Below, piece by piece: positions 23,343-32,783 of a stretch of DNA of 64,000 nt. The notes beneath the pieces are model-generated. The model saw nothing but the letters and a program-made list of their open reading frames with translations. It made no database searches and was not told the DNA's origin. The stretch comes from Acanthosepion lycidas (Eukaryota > Mollusca > Cephalopoda > Sepiida > Sepiidae). The translations under genes and the position numbers were made by a program. How positions within the stretch are numbered: position 1 is the stretch's first letter; every line of letters begins with the position of its first letter. The DNA is taken from positions 82,077,180 to 82,141,179 of the forward strand of contig OZ010596.1 in assembly GCA_963932145.1 (NCBI GenBank). The letters run 5' to 3'.

Positions 23343-23820
23343 TGCCATGTCTCCTGGAGGAGACATGGCACAGTGGATAAAGGCGTTAGTCAGATCCAAT
23401 AACACGACCCAAAGAGTGTGCGTTCAATACCCGGGGAAACAGTGGAAATCTTTTTGAGGGAAATTAACAGTAGTTAACTGATAACTGACATCCATTAAAC
23501 CTGACACGTGGAACTAGAACAGTCTACCCCAGTTAGCGAAGTAAAGAGTTCAGTTCGACATTCCAACAACCTGAAGAAGGCTGGAGTGTACAGCGGCCGA
23601 AACGTTGTAGTAAATATGGCGACAAAGTTGAGGACAATAGTCCGAATAATGTAAATAGTGTAAATAATACCTCATCTCAGAAATATAGACAGATACTGAA
23701 GGGCCGAAACGTTGTGATAAATATGGCGACAAAGATGAGCACAATAGTCCGAATAATGTAAATAACGTACATAGTACCTCATCTCAGAAATATAGACAGA
23801 TACTGAAAGCTAACATAACC
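23343..23820 (+). mobile_element. SINE-A copy with internal tandem duplication
   Basis: Box-A-like TGGCACAGTGGATAAAGG is followed by a box-B-like GCGTTCAATACCC, then the body (AACTGATAACTGACATCC, GAACTAGAACAGTCTACCCC) and the tail CTGAAGAAGGCTGGAGTG ... GGCCGAAACGTTGTAG. The tail segment from GGCCGAAACGTTG to CAGATACTGAA is duplicated in tandem (about 23599-23704 and 23703-23809). The head begins with a perfect 13-bp inverted pair (TGCCATGTCTCCT / AGGAGACATGGCA) at 23343-23370. Confidence 0.75.
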
Positions 23821-24984
23821 TGTACCGTCAAAATGATGGCCATATTTAAGTCCTTTTTCAATTGTATTGGTGATATTTTCTGCATTTAACTTCTGTAGGG
23901 TCACCCATGTCGGAAAGATCGAAGAGAAAGGACAAGACAGTACGTGACCAACCCTTGAATCTCCTCCCCAATGTGGAATAGGCAAGATCTAGACGGCCTG
24001 AACGACCAAACAGGGTGAAGAGAGCAGAGCCAGTCGGGGCTGGCGTAAACAAGGCGGACTTTGACAGACTAAGCATTTGACAGCCCGATGCAACCAGGTT
24101 GGCCAGGTCTCGCCTGTCTCAATCCCCTTTGAGTCGCGAGGGAGACGCTTCTGGCCAAGTGTGTGGTCTTTTCCATCGCGCAGAGTTGTCCACCAAAATC
24201 AAATTCACGGTAATAGCCGCGTTAAACTCTCATTGATTCACGGCTATCTGAGCCACAGCCCTAAGGTGGGGCAGAGAAATGGAATAGGGAGAGAGGTGGA
24301 CGATCCTGATGCTAGCGAGTGCCAACAACATTTTCTGCATGAGCAGTCTGGCATTTTTATCTTTTGTTGTAGTAAAGAAAGACTGTCAACTGATAGTAGC
24401 AACTGCAATAGATTTCTTCTGTTTCTCGGCCGCAACCCTTGTAGCCAAATCGCAGTTCAAATGAAAGTCCGACGTAACAGTCCAACACACAATATAGAGA
24501 TGACAAAATGGAGTCACACATCCAACCTTCACTTCTTACCAGCAACAACGTGTGTTCGTTTTACTAAGCTGAAAAAAATCATCTCCTTTTATAAGCGAAA
24601 AACAACGACTTCTATTCACCGAGAGAATTTTCTGATTGGTCACGCCATTCAGGGGAGGGAAGAAAATTAGCATAGCTTCTAGTCCTTGATGTAGATTTTT
24701 GCTAACTACTTTTTGGTAATTTTTCTTCGGCAGATCGCACAGAAAGCAAGAACTTTTTTCGGAGTAACTGATTATCTCTTTCACTACATCTTTATAAGTA
24801 ACTCTATTGTGCAATTTAAAAGTCAAAAACATCTAGAGGAAGCTAAAACAGGATAGATTGCGTTAGCGGTACTTTGTTCAGCATAGCAAAAGGCTACAAG
24901 AAGAAAATCCTGATATTAAAACTCGGTTCATGTTCTCAAGTAGACTCGACAGATTGAGGCTCTCATATGGACGTCATAATACCA
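23821..24984. other. Non-repetitive stretch with a 197-codon frame
   Basis: A plus frame at 24077-24670 is the longest non-repetitive open frame in the window. Its translation shows no domain, signal peptide or membrane segment I recognise, composition is Ser/Arg/His-rich, and a 63-codon minus frame overlaps it. It could be an exon-like or transposon-derived stretch, or chance. It sits between SINE and microsatellite-poor DNA. I do not call it a gene. Confidence 0.2.
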
Positions 24985-25056
24985 CAAAAATTATTCAGAA
25001 ATGTCTATCATCTATATACAACAATTATTCAGAAATGTCTATCATCTATATGCAAC
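24985..25056. repeat. Direct duplication of a 36-bp segment
   Basis: ATTATTCAGAAATGTCTATC with CATCTATAT and CAACAA occurs twice back to back, differing at one base (ATATACAAC versus ATATGCAAC). Confidence 0.7.
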
Positions 25057-25155
25057 AAATTTCTCATGTCAGCGATCAAAAATGGCTTCATATTGAGTAA
25101 TTCCATAAATTTTAAAGAGGACGGCCCTTCGTTATAGCTGATAGATTGGCGCCAT

Positions 25156-25184
25156 AAAACCGACATTATTTTTGCACCAACCTA
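25156..25184. mobile_element. Mariner MITE end fragment
   Basis: CGACATTATTTTTGCACCAA followed by CCTATAA matches the right terminus of the nearby palindromic MITE; the left arm is absent. Confidence 0.55.
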
Positions 25185-25450
25185 TAATATGTCACTTGAA
25201 GATTTCCAACAGCAAAAATTCATAGCACGTGTAACTAGAAGCAAAAGTAAGGATATAATCAAGGTGTTGATTTTTCCCACTATCAAAAACGTTTGGAAGA
25301 TATCCGTTAATTTCTTGAAACTTCGAGTGGACGCCTCGTTTCTCTTTGATTCCAAAACACCACAAATTATACTAACGTTTGGTCTAGCAAGTCGAATGCA
25401 CGTGAAACCTGATTAACCAATGAAAATCAAACAGCACAAATGTAAAAATA

Positions 25451-25530
25451 TTAGTTTGGTGCAAAAATAATGTCGTTTTCTCACATATGTTACTATGTGA
25501 GAAAACGACATTATTTTTGCACCAACCTAA
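25451..25530. mobile_element. Mariner MITE, 80-bp form
   Basis: Starts TTAGTTTGGTGCAAAAATAA and ends ATTTTTGCACCAACCTAA, flanked by TA on both sides. Arms pair over nearly the full length around CACATATGTTACTATGTG. The termini resemble the TTAGGTTGGTGCAAAAGTAA end known for Hsmar1/MADE1-type mariners. Confidence 0.85.
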
Positions 25531-25567
25531 TACCAGCATTTATTAATTCTTCTTCCTATCTCAATCT

Positions 25568-25601
25568 CTGATGAAGCTTCAATAAAAGTGAAACATGTCA
25601 G
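25568..25601 (+). ncRNA. Hammerhead-like motif with GTC triplet
   Basis: CTGATGA-A-GCTT-CAATAA-AAGT-GAAAC-AT-GTC contains the conserved CUGAUGA and GAAA cores, a 4-bp stem II (one G.U pair) and a minimal stem III closing on a canonical GUC cleavage triplet. One extra A follows the first core and stem I has only two pairs. It probably comes from a PLE end; a related sequence lies inverted near 61.44 kb. Confidence 0.4.
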
Positions 25602-25674
25602 CTTCATAAACGTTTCCTATTTGCTATTTATCTTATTTTTCTTTCTTTTTTTTTCTTATGTGATTTTCTGAGTG

Positions 25675-25920
25675 TTAGTTTAGATGGAGCACAAGGCCGA
25701 AAGCATGGGGTACCCAGTGAGAAACGAGCTTACGACTCAGTCATAATCGCGAGACAAGATTTCCAACTATTACACCACGCTGAGGGACCCAAAATAATTT
25801 TCTCAGCGTAGCTTAGATGTAGCAGATGGATGAAAGTGTGGCGCACCCAGTGAGGATCCAGCACACTGCTCAGTCGTAGTTTATCTAGCGAGACAAGCTT
25901 GTTAACCATTACCCTGTCTT
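25675..25920 (-). mobile_element. Two tandem SINE-D fragments
   Basis: Two successive blocks read, on the minus strand, like the SINE-D head (GTGTAATAGTTGGAAATC; GGTAATGGTTAACAAGC), middle (ACTGAGTCGTAAGCTCG) and body (TTTCGGCCTTGTGCTCC). The second block runs from about 25805 to 25920. Confidence 0.6.
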
Positions 25921-25925
25921 TCGTA

Positions 25926-26640
25926 TTATGTATAATTTCTTTTTCTCACTAACAACAAACTGCGTCTCTGACATATCTTCTTTTCGTCTTTTCTCGCTAT
26001 CAGAACAGAATGGTGTTTATAATAGGTAATCGTCCTCTTCGGTATGTACCATATCCCTTCAGAACGGAAGCGATCATTGCTCTCCACATCTTCCTGTCCC
26101 TTGTAGCTCTTAATAAGTTTTGCCTTTTTGCTATTTCTCCCAAACCTTGTTCCGCCATCCATTTTCTCAATTCCTTCAAGTATGTTACGAGCAGTTTTCC
26201 TCTGTGCCTTTCTTCCCACAATCTGTCCTGTGAGCATCAGATTTTCCAAGCCCTCGTTCCTCATTACGTGTGCTAGAAATTTCAACTGCCTGATATTAAG
26301 TATAAGTTTTCTTTTTGTGTCTATTTTCCCTAAAACCTGGTCTTTGTTCAAAAGTTCGGTCCATGGTATCCTCAGCATCTTTTTTTTTTTCTGTTGCTTC
26401 AAGTCCCTGCTTTATCTTTGAGGAGATTGTTCAGCATTCACTGCCATATAGGAGAACAGATTTCACGTAACAGTTCCATACTCTTTTCTTTCTTTCTAAC
26501 GAAGTTTTTCTGTCTCTTCATACTCTGCTTAGCTTTTGGAAGTCATCTTTGGCCATCGCAATGTGTCTTCAGATCACAGTGTCGCACTTTCCGTCCTGTT
26601 AGAACACTTCCCAGTATAGGCAGTGCGAAACGTATACGCT
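25926..26640 (-). pseudogene. LINE reverse-transcriptase C-terminal region
   Basis: The minus frame holds RQLKFLAHVMRNEGLENLML followed by TGQIVGRKAQRKTARNILEG, matching the RQL-FLGHVMR--GLE-L-LTG-I-G-R tail of a common invertebrate non-LTR retrotransposon polyprotein, downstream of the RT domain. Upstream (higher coordinates), LRIPWTELLNKDQVL continues the same tail, and further sequence toward 26640 (TGCCATATAGGAGAACAG) corresponds to the LLYG-E-W region with frame damage. It is 5' truncated. Related fragments lie at 27.6, 30.4, 35.0, 35.7, 45.3 and 53.1 kb. Confidence 0.75.
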
Positions 26641-26689
26641 AATTAACTTACTAGATTACTAACGAATGGAAGTCAGGACCAATTACATT

Positions 26690-27000
26690 GCAGAGTCTTC
26701 GTTGGACTTTATCAAGAATTACTAATTATATAGCAGGAGCACAATACCAGACATATCAACAATATTCAAAGCAAGGACAAATGGTAATAAATGGCAGCAG
26801 TAATAGCCGTTTCCTCATTTGGCATTCATTCACCGAGCAGCCAGTACAGGTATCGTTTGTAATTTATAAAATCCTTATTTTAAAGCCAAATTTTCTGGGA
26901 AACAGGTCTCTCATGTCCAGTACCTGTTATAGCTCTTTCCATTATTTATGAGGGTTTCTTTCCTAGCCTTTTATCTGAAGTAATATGGAACGTTATCATC
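26690..27000. repeat. Dispersed repeat, copy 1 (pair with 27860-28085)
   Basis: AATAGCCGTTTCCTCATTTG, GAGCAGCCAGTACAGGTAT and CTGTTATAGCTCTTTCCA recur with the same spacing at 27866-28080. Both copies lie beside minus-strand LINE fragments, so the repeat may be LINE coding or 3' sequence, but I cannot assign it. Confidence 0.5.
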
Positions 27001-27048
27001 TTGATCAGCGATCAGCCAGCTTCCGAATCTGTCCCAGATACCAGTCCG

Positions 27049-27310
27049 CTAGCTTTGAATAATAATAAAAAATAACTGTAAACAGGCTTCCTTTCCTTCA
27101 TCAAAAGTGTTGAATCGTTGGTCGCGGAGGTAGTGGGCCATTGAGCGGAATAGGCCATAGTCACCCGGAGCAGCATCGGGACTTATTGGTGGATGTGGAA
27201 GAATCTCAACACCGTCCATTTGTTTAAACTTCTTAGTCAACCTGGCAGTGTGTAGCTTCGCATTGTCTTGCTGAAACAAAGCCCGACCTCGATTGACCAA
27301 AGCAGTTTCT
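27049..27310 (-). pseudogene. Mariner transposase C-terminal fragment (DD34D)
   Basis: The frame reads ALFQQDNAKLHTARLTKKFK, then LPHPPISPDAAPGDYGLF. The Asp of QDN and the Asp of GDY are separated by 34 residues, the mariner DD34D spacing. The N-terminal two thirds and the inverted repeats are not recognisable nearby, so this is a truncated relic. Confidence 0.8.
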
Positions 27311-27559
27311 TTAGTTAGCTCAACTAGATACTGACAGTACCATTAAGCGTTGATGGCGCGGTAGTATGGAACAGACTCGAAATTTCAATACTCCTTAGAA
27401 ATTCCAACAGGCAAAGAACAAAAACGCCAACCTAGTAATTTATCTTGTTAAATTTACAAAATATCTGCTCACACCTTGAGAGGGAGTCTTCTGTGAAACG
27501 CTCGATTTTTACAAAACTTTGTTCAGTCTCGTATAAGTGCCATACGTGAACACTCAGTG

Positions 27560-27790
27560 AGGTTCAAACTCACATATGTGTACGGGTGTCATATCCTTTC
27601 AGAAATTGCGGTTCTTGCTTATTTACATCTCGTTGCCTTCGTGGTCAGTGTTCTGCCCTCTATCCGTCAACTATACCGTTTCTCCCGGTTTTTTCATGCC
27701 TTCAGTACGCCCTGTGGGTGTTAAATTCTCCAAACCTTCTTTTCATGCTCAAGAAATTTCATCCGTCTGATTGTTGGCAACAGTTGTAGT
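27560..27790 (-). pseudogene. LINE C-terminal fragment
   Basis: GTTAAATTCTCCAAACCTTC and CATGCTCAAGAAATTTCATC are diverged minus-strand counterparts of the FLKHEGLENLT segment seen at 25.9-26.3 kb. No intact frame. Confidence 0.45.
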
Positions 27791-27859
27791 TCCGACTTTT
27801 TCTTGGAACGAACGGACGCACAACGAGACAGGTTTGCTAAGCATTGCTTAAAGTAATGG

Positions 27860-28085
27860 TAATATTAGCCGTTTCCTTATACGGAAACATTTGACATTTA
27901 TTGACCAAGCAGGCAGTTTAGATGTCGATTGAAATTTATAAAATATTTCTCTTAACTCGACGTTTTCGGAAAACAAGTTTCTCAAGCCCAGTAGCTGTTA
28001 TCGCTCTTTCCACTATCGATAGTGTTTCCTTCATAACCTTTTGTTTGAAGTAGTGTGGAACATCAATATCTTGATTATGTCATTA
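27860..28085. repeat. Dispersed repeat, copy 2
   Basis: It is collinear with 26690-27000 (ATATTAGCCGTTTCCTTATA, AGCTGTTATCGCTCTTTCCA), at roughly 75 percent identity by eye. Confidence 0.5.
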
Positions 28086-28542
28086 TTTTCTCTTCGAGTT
28101 ACATGTGATATCCATTTTAGTCTTTGCTACTGTTGATAGTCCTCAAGTAATATGGTTTTGTTATTTGGGACAGTATATTTTAATATGTTACACTTTCTTT
28201 AATGGAGATATCCCGATGTAGGCCGGAATGTTCCAGTTGCTGTTAAAGAGAAAATATATTGAAGACAGGAAGTGTCCCCTTGTTCATAGTTGCTTGACAG
28301 TGCCGTCTAACGACATTTTTGCGAAACTAAGTTGGGTTAATCTTGGTATACCAAAGTCCGACTTGGTTAACCAAACAAGAATGAAGGTAATCTTCGTAAA
28401 TTTAGATTCCTTCCATTCGATATATATATATATGAGTTTTTTTATTCAGAGGGAGTTTCTTTTCCATTCATGAAAGAAAAATTTCCTTGAATTATATATT
28501 TCATAACGCTTCCATAATCTTAATTCAGTCTTCAAATGGCCA

Positions 28543-28544
28543 AA

Positions 28545-28615
<71 letters not shown>
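28543..28615. repeat. TA microsatellite at PLE junction
   Basis: About 36 TA units, immediately followed by a PLE terminal region. Confidence 0.9.
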
Positions 28616-28619
<4 letters not shown>

Positions 28620-29135
28620 AATTCCCTGATGAATTCTGTGGACAAGACAGATTGGTATAAAATGACAATTGGAAAAAAATCTTAGATTTTGTCGACTCGT
28701 TTCGTCTTGCGACTTTTTCAAAGCAAAAATGAAATCGAAATGTTTTTGTTGTTATAGTTACATTAAAAAAAATCCATATTTAAAAAGATAGACTTTTAAT
28801 GTAACTATAACAATAAAAACATTTCGATTTAATTTTTGCCTTGAAAAAGTCGGAGGACGAAACACGTCGGCAAAATCTAAGATTTTTTTCCAATTGTCAT
28901 TTTATACCAATACAAGACGTCCACAGAATTGATCTGGGAATTTAACTATATTGTCGACATGGAAAAAAAATTCCCTTATTATAAAGGTATTTTCCATTGA
29001 CCAGAAAAAAAGACTTAGAAGCGTCTATCTTTTTAAATTTAGATTTTTTAATGTAACTATATCAACAAAAACATTTCGATTCCATTTTTGCCTTGAAAAA
29101 GTCGGATGACAAAACGCGTCGGCAAAATCTAAGAT
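28616..29135. mobile_element. PLE terminal repeats, one inverted and two direct copies
   Basis: The module linking TTTTTGCCTTGAAAAAGTCG, GACGAAAC and GTCGGCAAAATCTAAGAT occurs at about 28825-28885 and 29078-29132, and an inverted diverged version lies at about 28680-28740. The flank ATTGGTATAAAATGACAATT is also inverted about the centre (near 28650 and 28890). This resembles the tail-to-head terminal structures described for PLEs. Confidence 0.65.
28833..28876 (+). ncRNA. Hammerhead-like motif with 7-bp stem I
   Basis: TTTTGCC (5') pairs perfectly with GGCAAAA (3'), which directly follows a GTC triplet. Between them are TTGAAAA (in place of CUGAUGA), stem II GTC/GAC with loop GGAG, and GAAAC-AC-GTC. 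Positions 3 and 8 read U and A instead of C and G, which would keep the 3-8 pair. An unpaired A precedes stem II. A diverged second copy lies at about 29085-29128. Confidence 0.4.
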
Positions 29136-29437
29136 TTTTTTTCCATATCTTTCACAAATAGTAAATATGCGAACAGTACAATGCTTTCGAAGTATATCTG
29201 GGAAATTAAAAACAAAACGCACATCACACCAAAAATATCTTGGAAGATAAGGAAAAAATCATCAGCCTACAACAACCAATCAAAAACTTGCAAACTTTGC
29301 TTGGAGGAAAAAATAGCTATCATTACTTTCCCCGACCAAAATAAATTATTAAACAAAAGATCCGAGCTCATCTCAAAATGCAGACATGAAAATAAATTTT
29401 TACTACGTAACCTAAAAAATGAAAAACGGAAAAAATA
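29136..29437 (+). pseudogene. PLE GIY-YIG endonuclease C-terminal half
   Basis: The frame reads SFTNSKYANSTMLSKYIWEI, then ISWKIRKKSSAYNN, CKLCLEEKIAIITFPDQNKL, LNKRSELISKCRHENKFLL and a lysine-rich end with a stop at 29436. LSKYIWELK and C-x2-C-EK ... LLNKRSEL ... CRH are hallmarks of the PLE nuclease tail, which follows the reverse transcriptase. The catalytic GIY-YIG start and the RT are missing upstream, where pLTR sequence abuts. The frame is open from 29181, so this piece is relatively young. Confidence 0.75.
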
Positions 29438-29998
29438 AAATAAAAACAAATAAATATACTAATAAACAAAATAACAATAAAAAAATAGAAATAAAACATA
29501 AATAAATACTATGTTACTTAAAATTCGAAAACCGAAAAGAGAAAATATACAAGTAAAATAAATTGACCTAAATTCATCCAAGTAAATAAATAAACAAACC
29601 AATCCCAAATAAAGATAATCAATTAAAAACTGTTCCCGCCAAAATAATACTTAGAATGAACTGCAACAAACAACCCCAAAATTGAATAGCTTTAATTAAA
29701 TTCTCAAACCAAAACAAAACTGTTAAATAAGTGATATAAACAAATTTTTACTACGTTAATAAATAAATAAAATAAGAAACAAAAAAATAAAAAATAAAAA
29801 CAAGCAATATAATTTGACGCAAATAAATAAACAAACGACTTCCGGTAAAATAACCGCCATAATAGAATACCCACAATGCACCACTAACCCGTATATATAT
29901 ATATATAAATAGCCGAGAAAAATAACAGCATATGTGGCCTGACGATTGCATATAGCATGAAACAGACTGTCGCCTCTAACTGTTGACTTCTATGTTCA

Positions 29999-30045
<47 letters not shown>
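29438..30045 (+). mobile_element. PLE 3' region, second copy
   Basis: It is AT-rich, with AAATAAATAAA runs, and matches 1850-2700 in inverted orientation, including GTATATATATATAAATAGCC and AACAGACTGTCGCCTCTAAC. It ends in a TA run at about 30002-30040. Confidence 0.6.
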
Positions 30046-30125
30046 GAGGGTCAGTTAAAAATTATCCGCACTTTCGCCATAACCAATCTTTAGACAAGAC
30101 TCTGGATAATTTTTTACTTTTCTTC

Positions 30126-30159
<34 letters not shown>

Positions 30160-30160
30160 T
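30046..30160. mobile_element. Mariner-like terminus fragment between TA runs
   Basis: GAGGGTCAGTTAAAAATTAT followed by CCGCACTTTCGCCATAACC resembles a mariner terminal sequence. No transposase is attached, and the flanks are TA microsatellite. Confidence 0.4.
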
Positions 30161-30339
30161 TTGCTATTCAAATGCGTCTTCGGATTTCGGGGCCACATTT
30201 TTTACCCTCTGTTCATTTATCTAAAATGTTTTTTGAATAAATCAGTATTAGCATCTAAAACTTTTATATAAGTCTCAGCTGCGGAGGCTTCCGGCAACAT
30301 CACGTATGATCACCTAAATTAAGCAATCCGAAGACGTAT

Positions 30340-30890
30340 TTGAATAGTAAAAGATGCTTTCGAAAAACTAAACATGGTATTAAGAAACAGGAAAATTTCG
30401 GTCGAAGAAAAGAAAAATGCGCTCTACAGTTAAGCAATACCAGCTCCCATGACATCGAATACTTGCCAATTTTCTCACGGATGAAGAGAACACTTGTGGC
30501 AACAGAAACGTGGTTCTACAGGAGGATGCTGAGAATGCTATGGATGAAATGTGTAAGCAACAAGAAAGCTTTAAAGAAAATCGAAACTAAAAGGTCACAA
30601 AGAGTTACAAGGAGACAGTTGAGAATTCTGTGACACGTAATATGGAAAGGCGGTTTGGAGAATTTGACACTCACTGTACATACTGAAGGCTAGAATGAGA
30701 CAGGGGAGTAGAAAGTAACGAGCTTGTGTAAATGGATTGCAGAACAGGAAGTTTGAGGATTAGTAAAAAGAACAAATATTGCTAAACGCTATATAGGATA
30801 AGAAGTTGTGGAGAGCCATAATCGTTCACAACCTGAAAGGACATGGCATATAGAGAAAGATACAGTTCAGCTGAACGGCGCTGTCATAGG
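30340..30890 (+). pseudogene. LINE reverse-transcriptase C-terminal region
   Basis: The plus frame reads FSRMKRTLVATETWFYRRML, then RMLWMKCVSNKKALKKIETK and VTRRQLRIL, after which the frame breaks but the sequence continues to resemble the tail (ATGGAAAGGCGGTTTGGAGA; GGAGAGCCATAATCGTTCAC). It is homologous to the fragments at 25.9 and 35 kb, here on the opposite strand. It is 5' truncated. Confidence 0.7.
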
Positions 30891-31404
30891 TTGAGGTTAA
30901 AGAACACAAAGTTTGTCTTCTGTTTAGTTTACAGTTCCTGCAAGTCAATTGATTGATTGATTGATTTTACGGTTTGCCAACCCTTTCTAGGTTATTTAAA
31001 GCCAGAAAATATTTTTAGATTGTAAGATTTTTTTGAGATAATAATAGTTTAGTGATACAAGTCTTATTAATTAACCCATTACTAGGGGTAGAAGACGTGG
31101 ATTCATACCATTCTCAAAGGTATTTGTGCCTAAGGGAATATGATTAAACCGGTGCGAATTGGAACTAGTCTCTCCGATTAAAAATTCCGAGACATTAACA
31201 CTTACACCTTCTTCTAGATCGTGGCCCACTTTAAAACCAGAATTTTCCTGAGGCCCATGAAATTATTATAGTGAAAAAAATTACTTCCATTTTGCTGTAG
31301 CCATATATTAGCCGGGTGACCCAGTAAAAAATATAAAATATTTGTGGTCTACCTGAAATTTGGCATGGCCCATACGTTGGAAAATACTGCATTACTCCAG
31401 CTGC
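30891..31404. other. Unassigned stretch upstream of 5S-like array
   Basis: A short ATTGATTG run lies near 30953-30966. TTGGCATGGCCCATACG at about 31358 may be the eroded end of another 5S-like unit. No gene seen. Confidence 0.35.
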
Positions 31405-31520
31405 ACTTACAACACCTTGTACTCAAAAGCCGTCACCCATCTAGACACCGACCATGCTCAATGTTTCTTAACTTCGGTGATTGTTCGAGAATCTGTGTTT
31501 CAACATGGTATGGCCGAGCT
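31405..31520 (-). pseudogene. 5S rRNA-like unit 1
   Basis: On the minus strand it reads, in part, GAACAATCACCGAAGTTAAG and AGATGGGTGACGGCTTTTGA, corresponding to the 5S rRNA segments GATCACCGAAGTTAAGCAACG and GGATGGGTGACCGCCTGGGAA (box A and box C of the 5S internal promoter). Several substitutions fall in helices, so it is treated as a pseudogene. Confidence 0.75.
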
Positions 31521-31538
31521 ATACAACAGCTTTTTCAA

Positions 31539-31652
31539 ACTTATAACATCTTGTATTCCCAAGCGGTCACCCATCTAGATCATGACCAGGTTCGACGTTT
31601 CTTAACATCAGCGATCACAGAAGAATCTGTGTTTCAACATATGGCCGTATGC
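31539..31652 (-). pseudogene. 5S rRNA-like unit 2
   Basis: On the minus strand, AGATGGGTGACCGCTTGGGA is a close match to the 5S box C region. The 5' part (GGCCATATGTTGAAACACAG) lacks a few bases relative to unit 1. The start-to-start spacing from unit 1 is 134 bp. Confidence 0.75.
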
Positions 31653-31675
31653 ACTTTATAAGGCAGCACTTCCAA

Positions 31676-31790
31676 ACTTGCAGCATCTTGTATTCACAAG
31701 CGGTCACCCATCTAGATCTTGACCACGCTCGACGTTTCTTAACATCGGTGATCATTCAAGAATCTGTTTTTCAACATGGTATAGCCGTAT
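31676..31790 (-). pseudogene. 5S rRNA-like unit 3
   Basis: On the minus strand it reads GGCTATACCATGTTGAAAAA, ATGATCACCGATGTTAAGAA and AGATGGGTGACCGCTTGTGA. The spacing from unit 2 is 137 bp. The spacer (CTTTATAAGGCAGCATTTCC) is shared with later units. Confidence 0.75.
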
Positions 31791-31817
31791 TTACTTTATA
31801 AGGCAGCATTTCCAAAC

Positions 31818-31930
31818 ATACAACATCTTGTATTCCCAAGCGGTCACCCATCTAGATTCTGACCACGCTCGACGTTTCTTAACATTGGTGATCATACAAG
31901 AATCTGTTTTTCAACATGATATAGCCGTAT
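31818..31930 (-). pseudogene. 5S rRNA-like unit 4
   Basis: Nearly identical to unit 3, with TGATCACCAATGTTAAGAAA and GATGGGTGACCGCTTGGGAA. The spacing is 140 bp. Confidence 0.75.
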
Positions 31931-31956
31931 TTACTTTATAAGGCAGAATTTCCAAA

Positions 31957-32056
31957 CTTGCAACATCTTGGGCTCCAAGCGGTCACCCATTTAGATTCTG
32001 ACCACGCTCGACGTTTCTTAACTTCGTTGATCGTACGAGAATCGGTATTTCAACGT
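31957..32056 (-). pseudogene. 5S rRNA-like unit 5, 5' end lost
   Basis: AACGAAGTTAAGAAACGTCG and AATGGGTGACCGCTTGGAGC remain. The region corresponding to the first bases of 5S is replaced by TTTACGTTGAAATACC, where the array ends. Confidence 0.7.
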
Positions 32057-32783
32057 AAACCCCACCAAATCAAAAGACTGAACATCTTCCAAGTTATCTG
32101 TATAACGTCATTTTTTTTTTTTTTTTGTACGAGAAATTATTTTAGTCAGAACGTTGTAATCTGTTTTAATGGCTGCGTATTATACAAAAATGTGGCACCA
32201 ACTCGAATAATTACGGTGACGACAAGTAATAATTTCACCAATCCAAATAGAAGAAAGGAGATGGAATTACAATTAAGAAAAGTACAAGCGGGAAGAAAAA
32301 AAAAATCAAATTCGTCGCTATTTTAAATTGTTTATTGTTGAAGATCGTTTGATCACGGCCTTAAGCGACTCTCCTTTATGCTTGGAGGTGCTATTTAGTA
32401 AAGCTTGCTTTCTGCTCGGAAAGGAAAAATAAAAATGAAGAGTAAAATGTCGTTAAATCGTAAGAAGATACGCATCAAATTGAAAGCCAAATAAACGAAA
32501 TGTTTATAACATACTGAAAAATCGGCAAAAAGTGCTTTGAGGACGAAGTCTGAAACGGAGAAATAGGTTTACTATATTGAGAAAGAAAAGGGAAAAATAT
32601 GCAAAAATAATAAACTTAAAAAGAAACACAAAACAAAAGACCTTCATCTGATAAAGTTTAGGGGTCTGGCATTTTTGTGAGGTGAGGGACTGGTGAGCTT
32701 GTTGCGCACGGTTTTGTTTATGTCAGTTTAAAATCCGCTGAATGACAAACGAACAACTTTTGAGAAGTCTATAAACAAAGATA
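32057..32783. other. Unassigned AT-rich stretch
   Basis: A T run lies at about 32110-32125 and an A run near 32297. A frame of 122 codons spans the last 5S-like unit and this stretch and is not credible as a gene. Confidence 0.35.

Noticed and set aside
31344-31661. 105-codon frame over the 5S-like units
   Set aside because: It overlaps rRNA-derived tandem repeats on the opposite strand and shows no protein motif.
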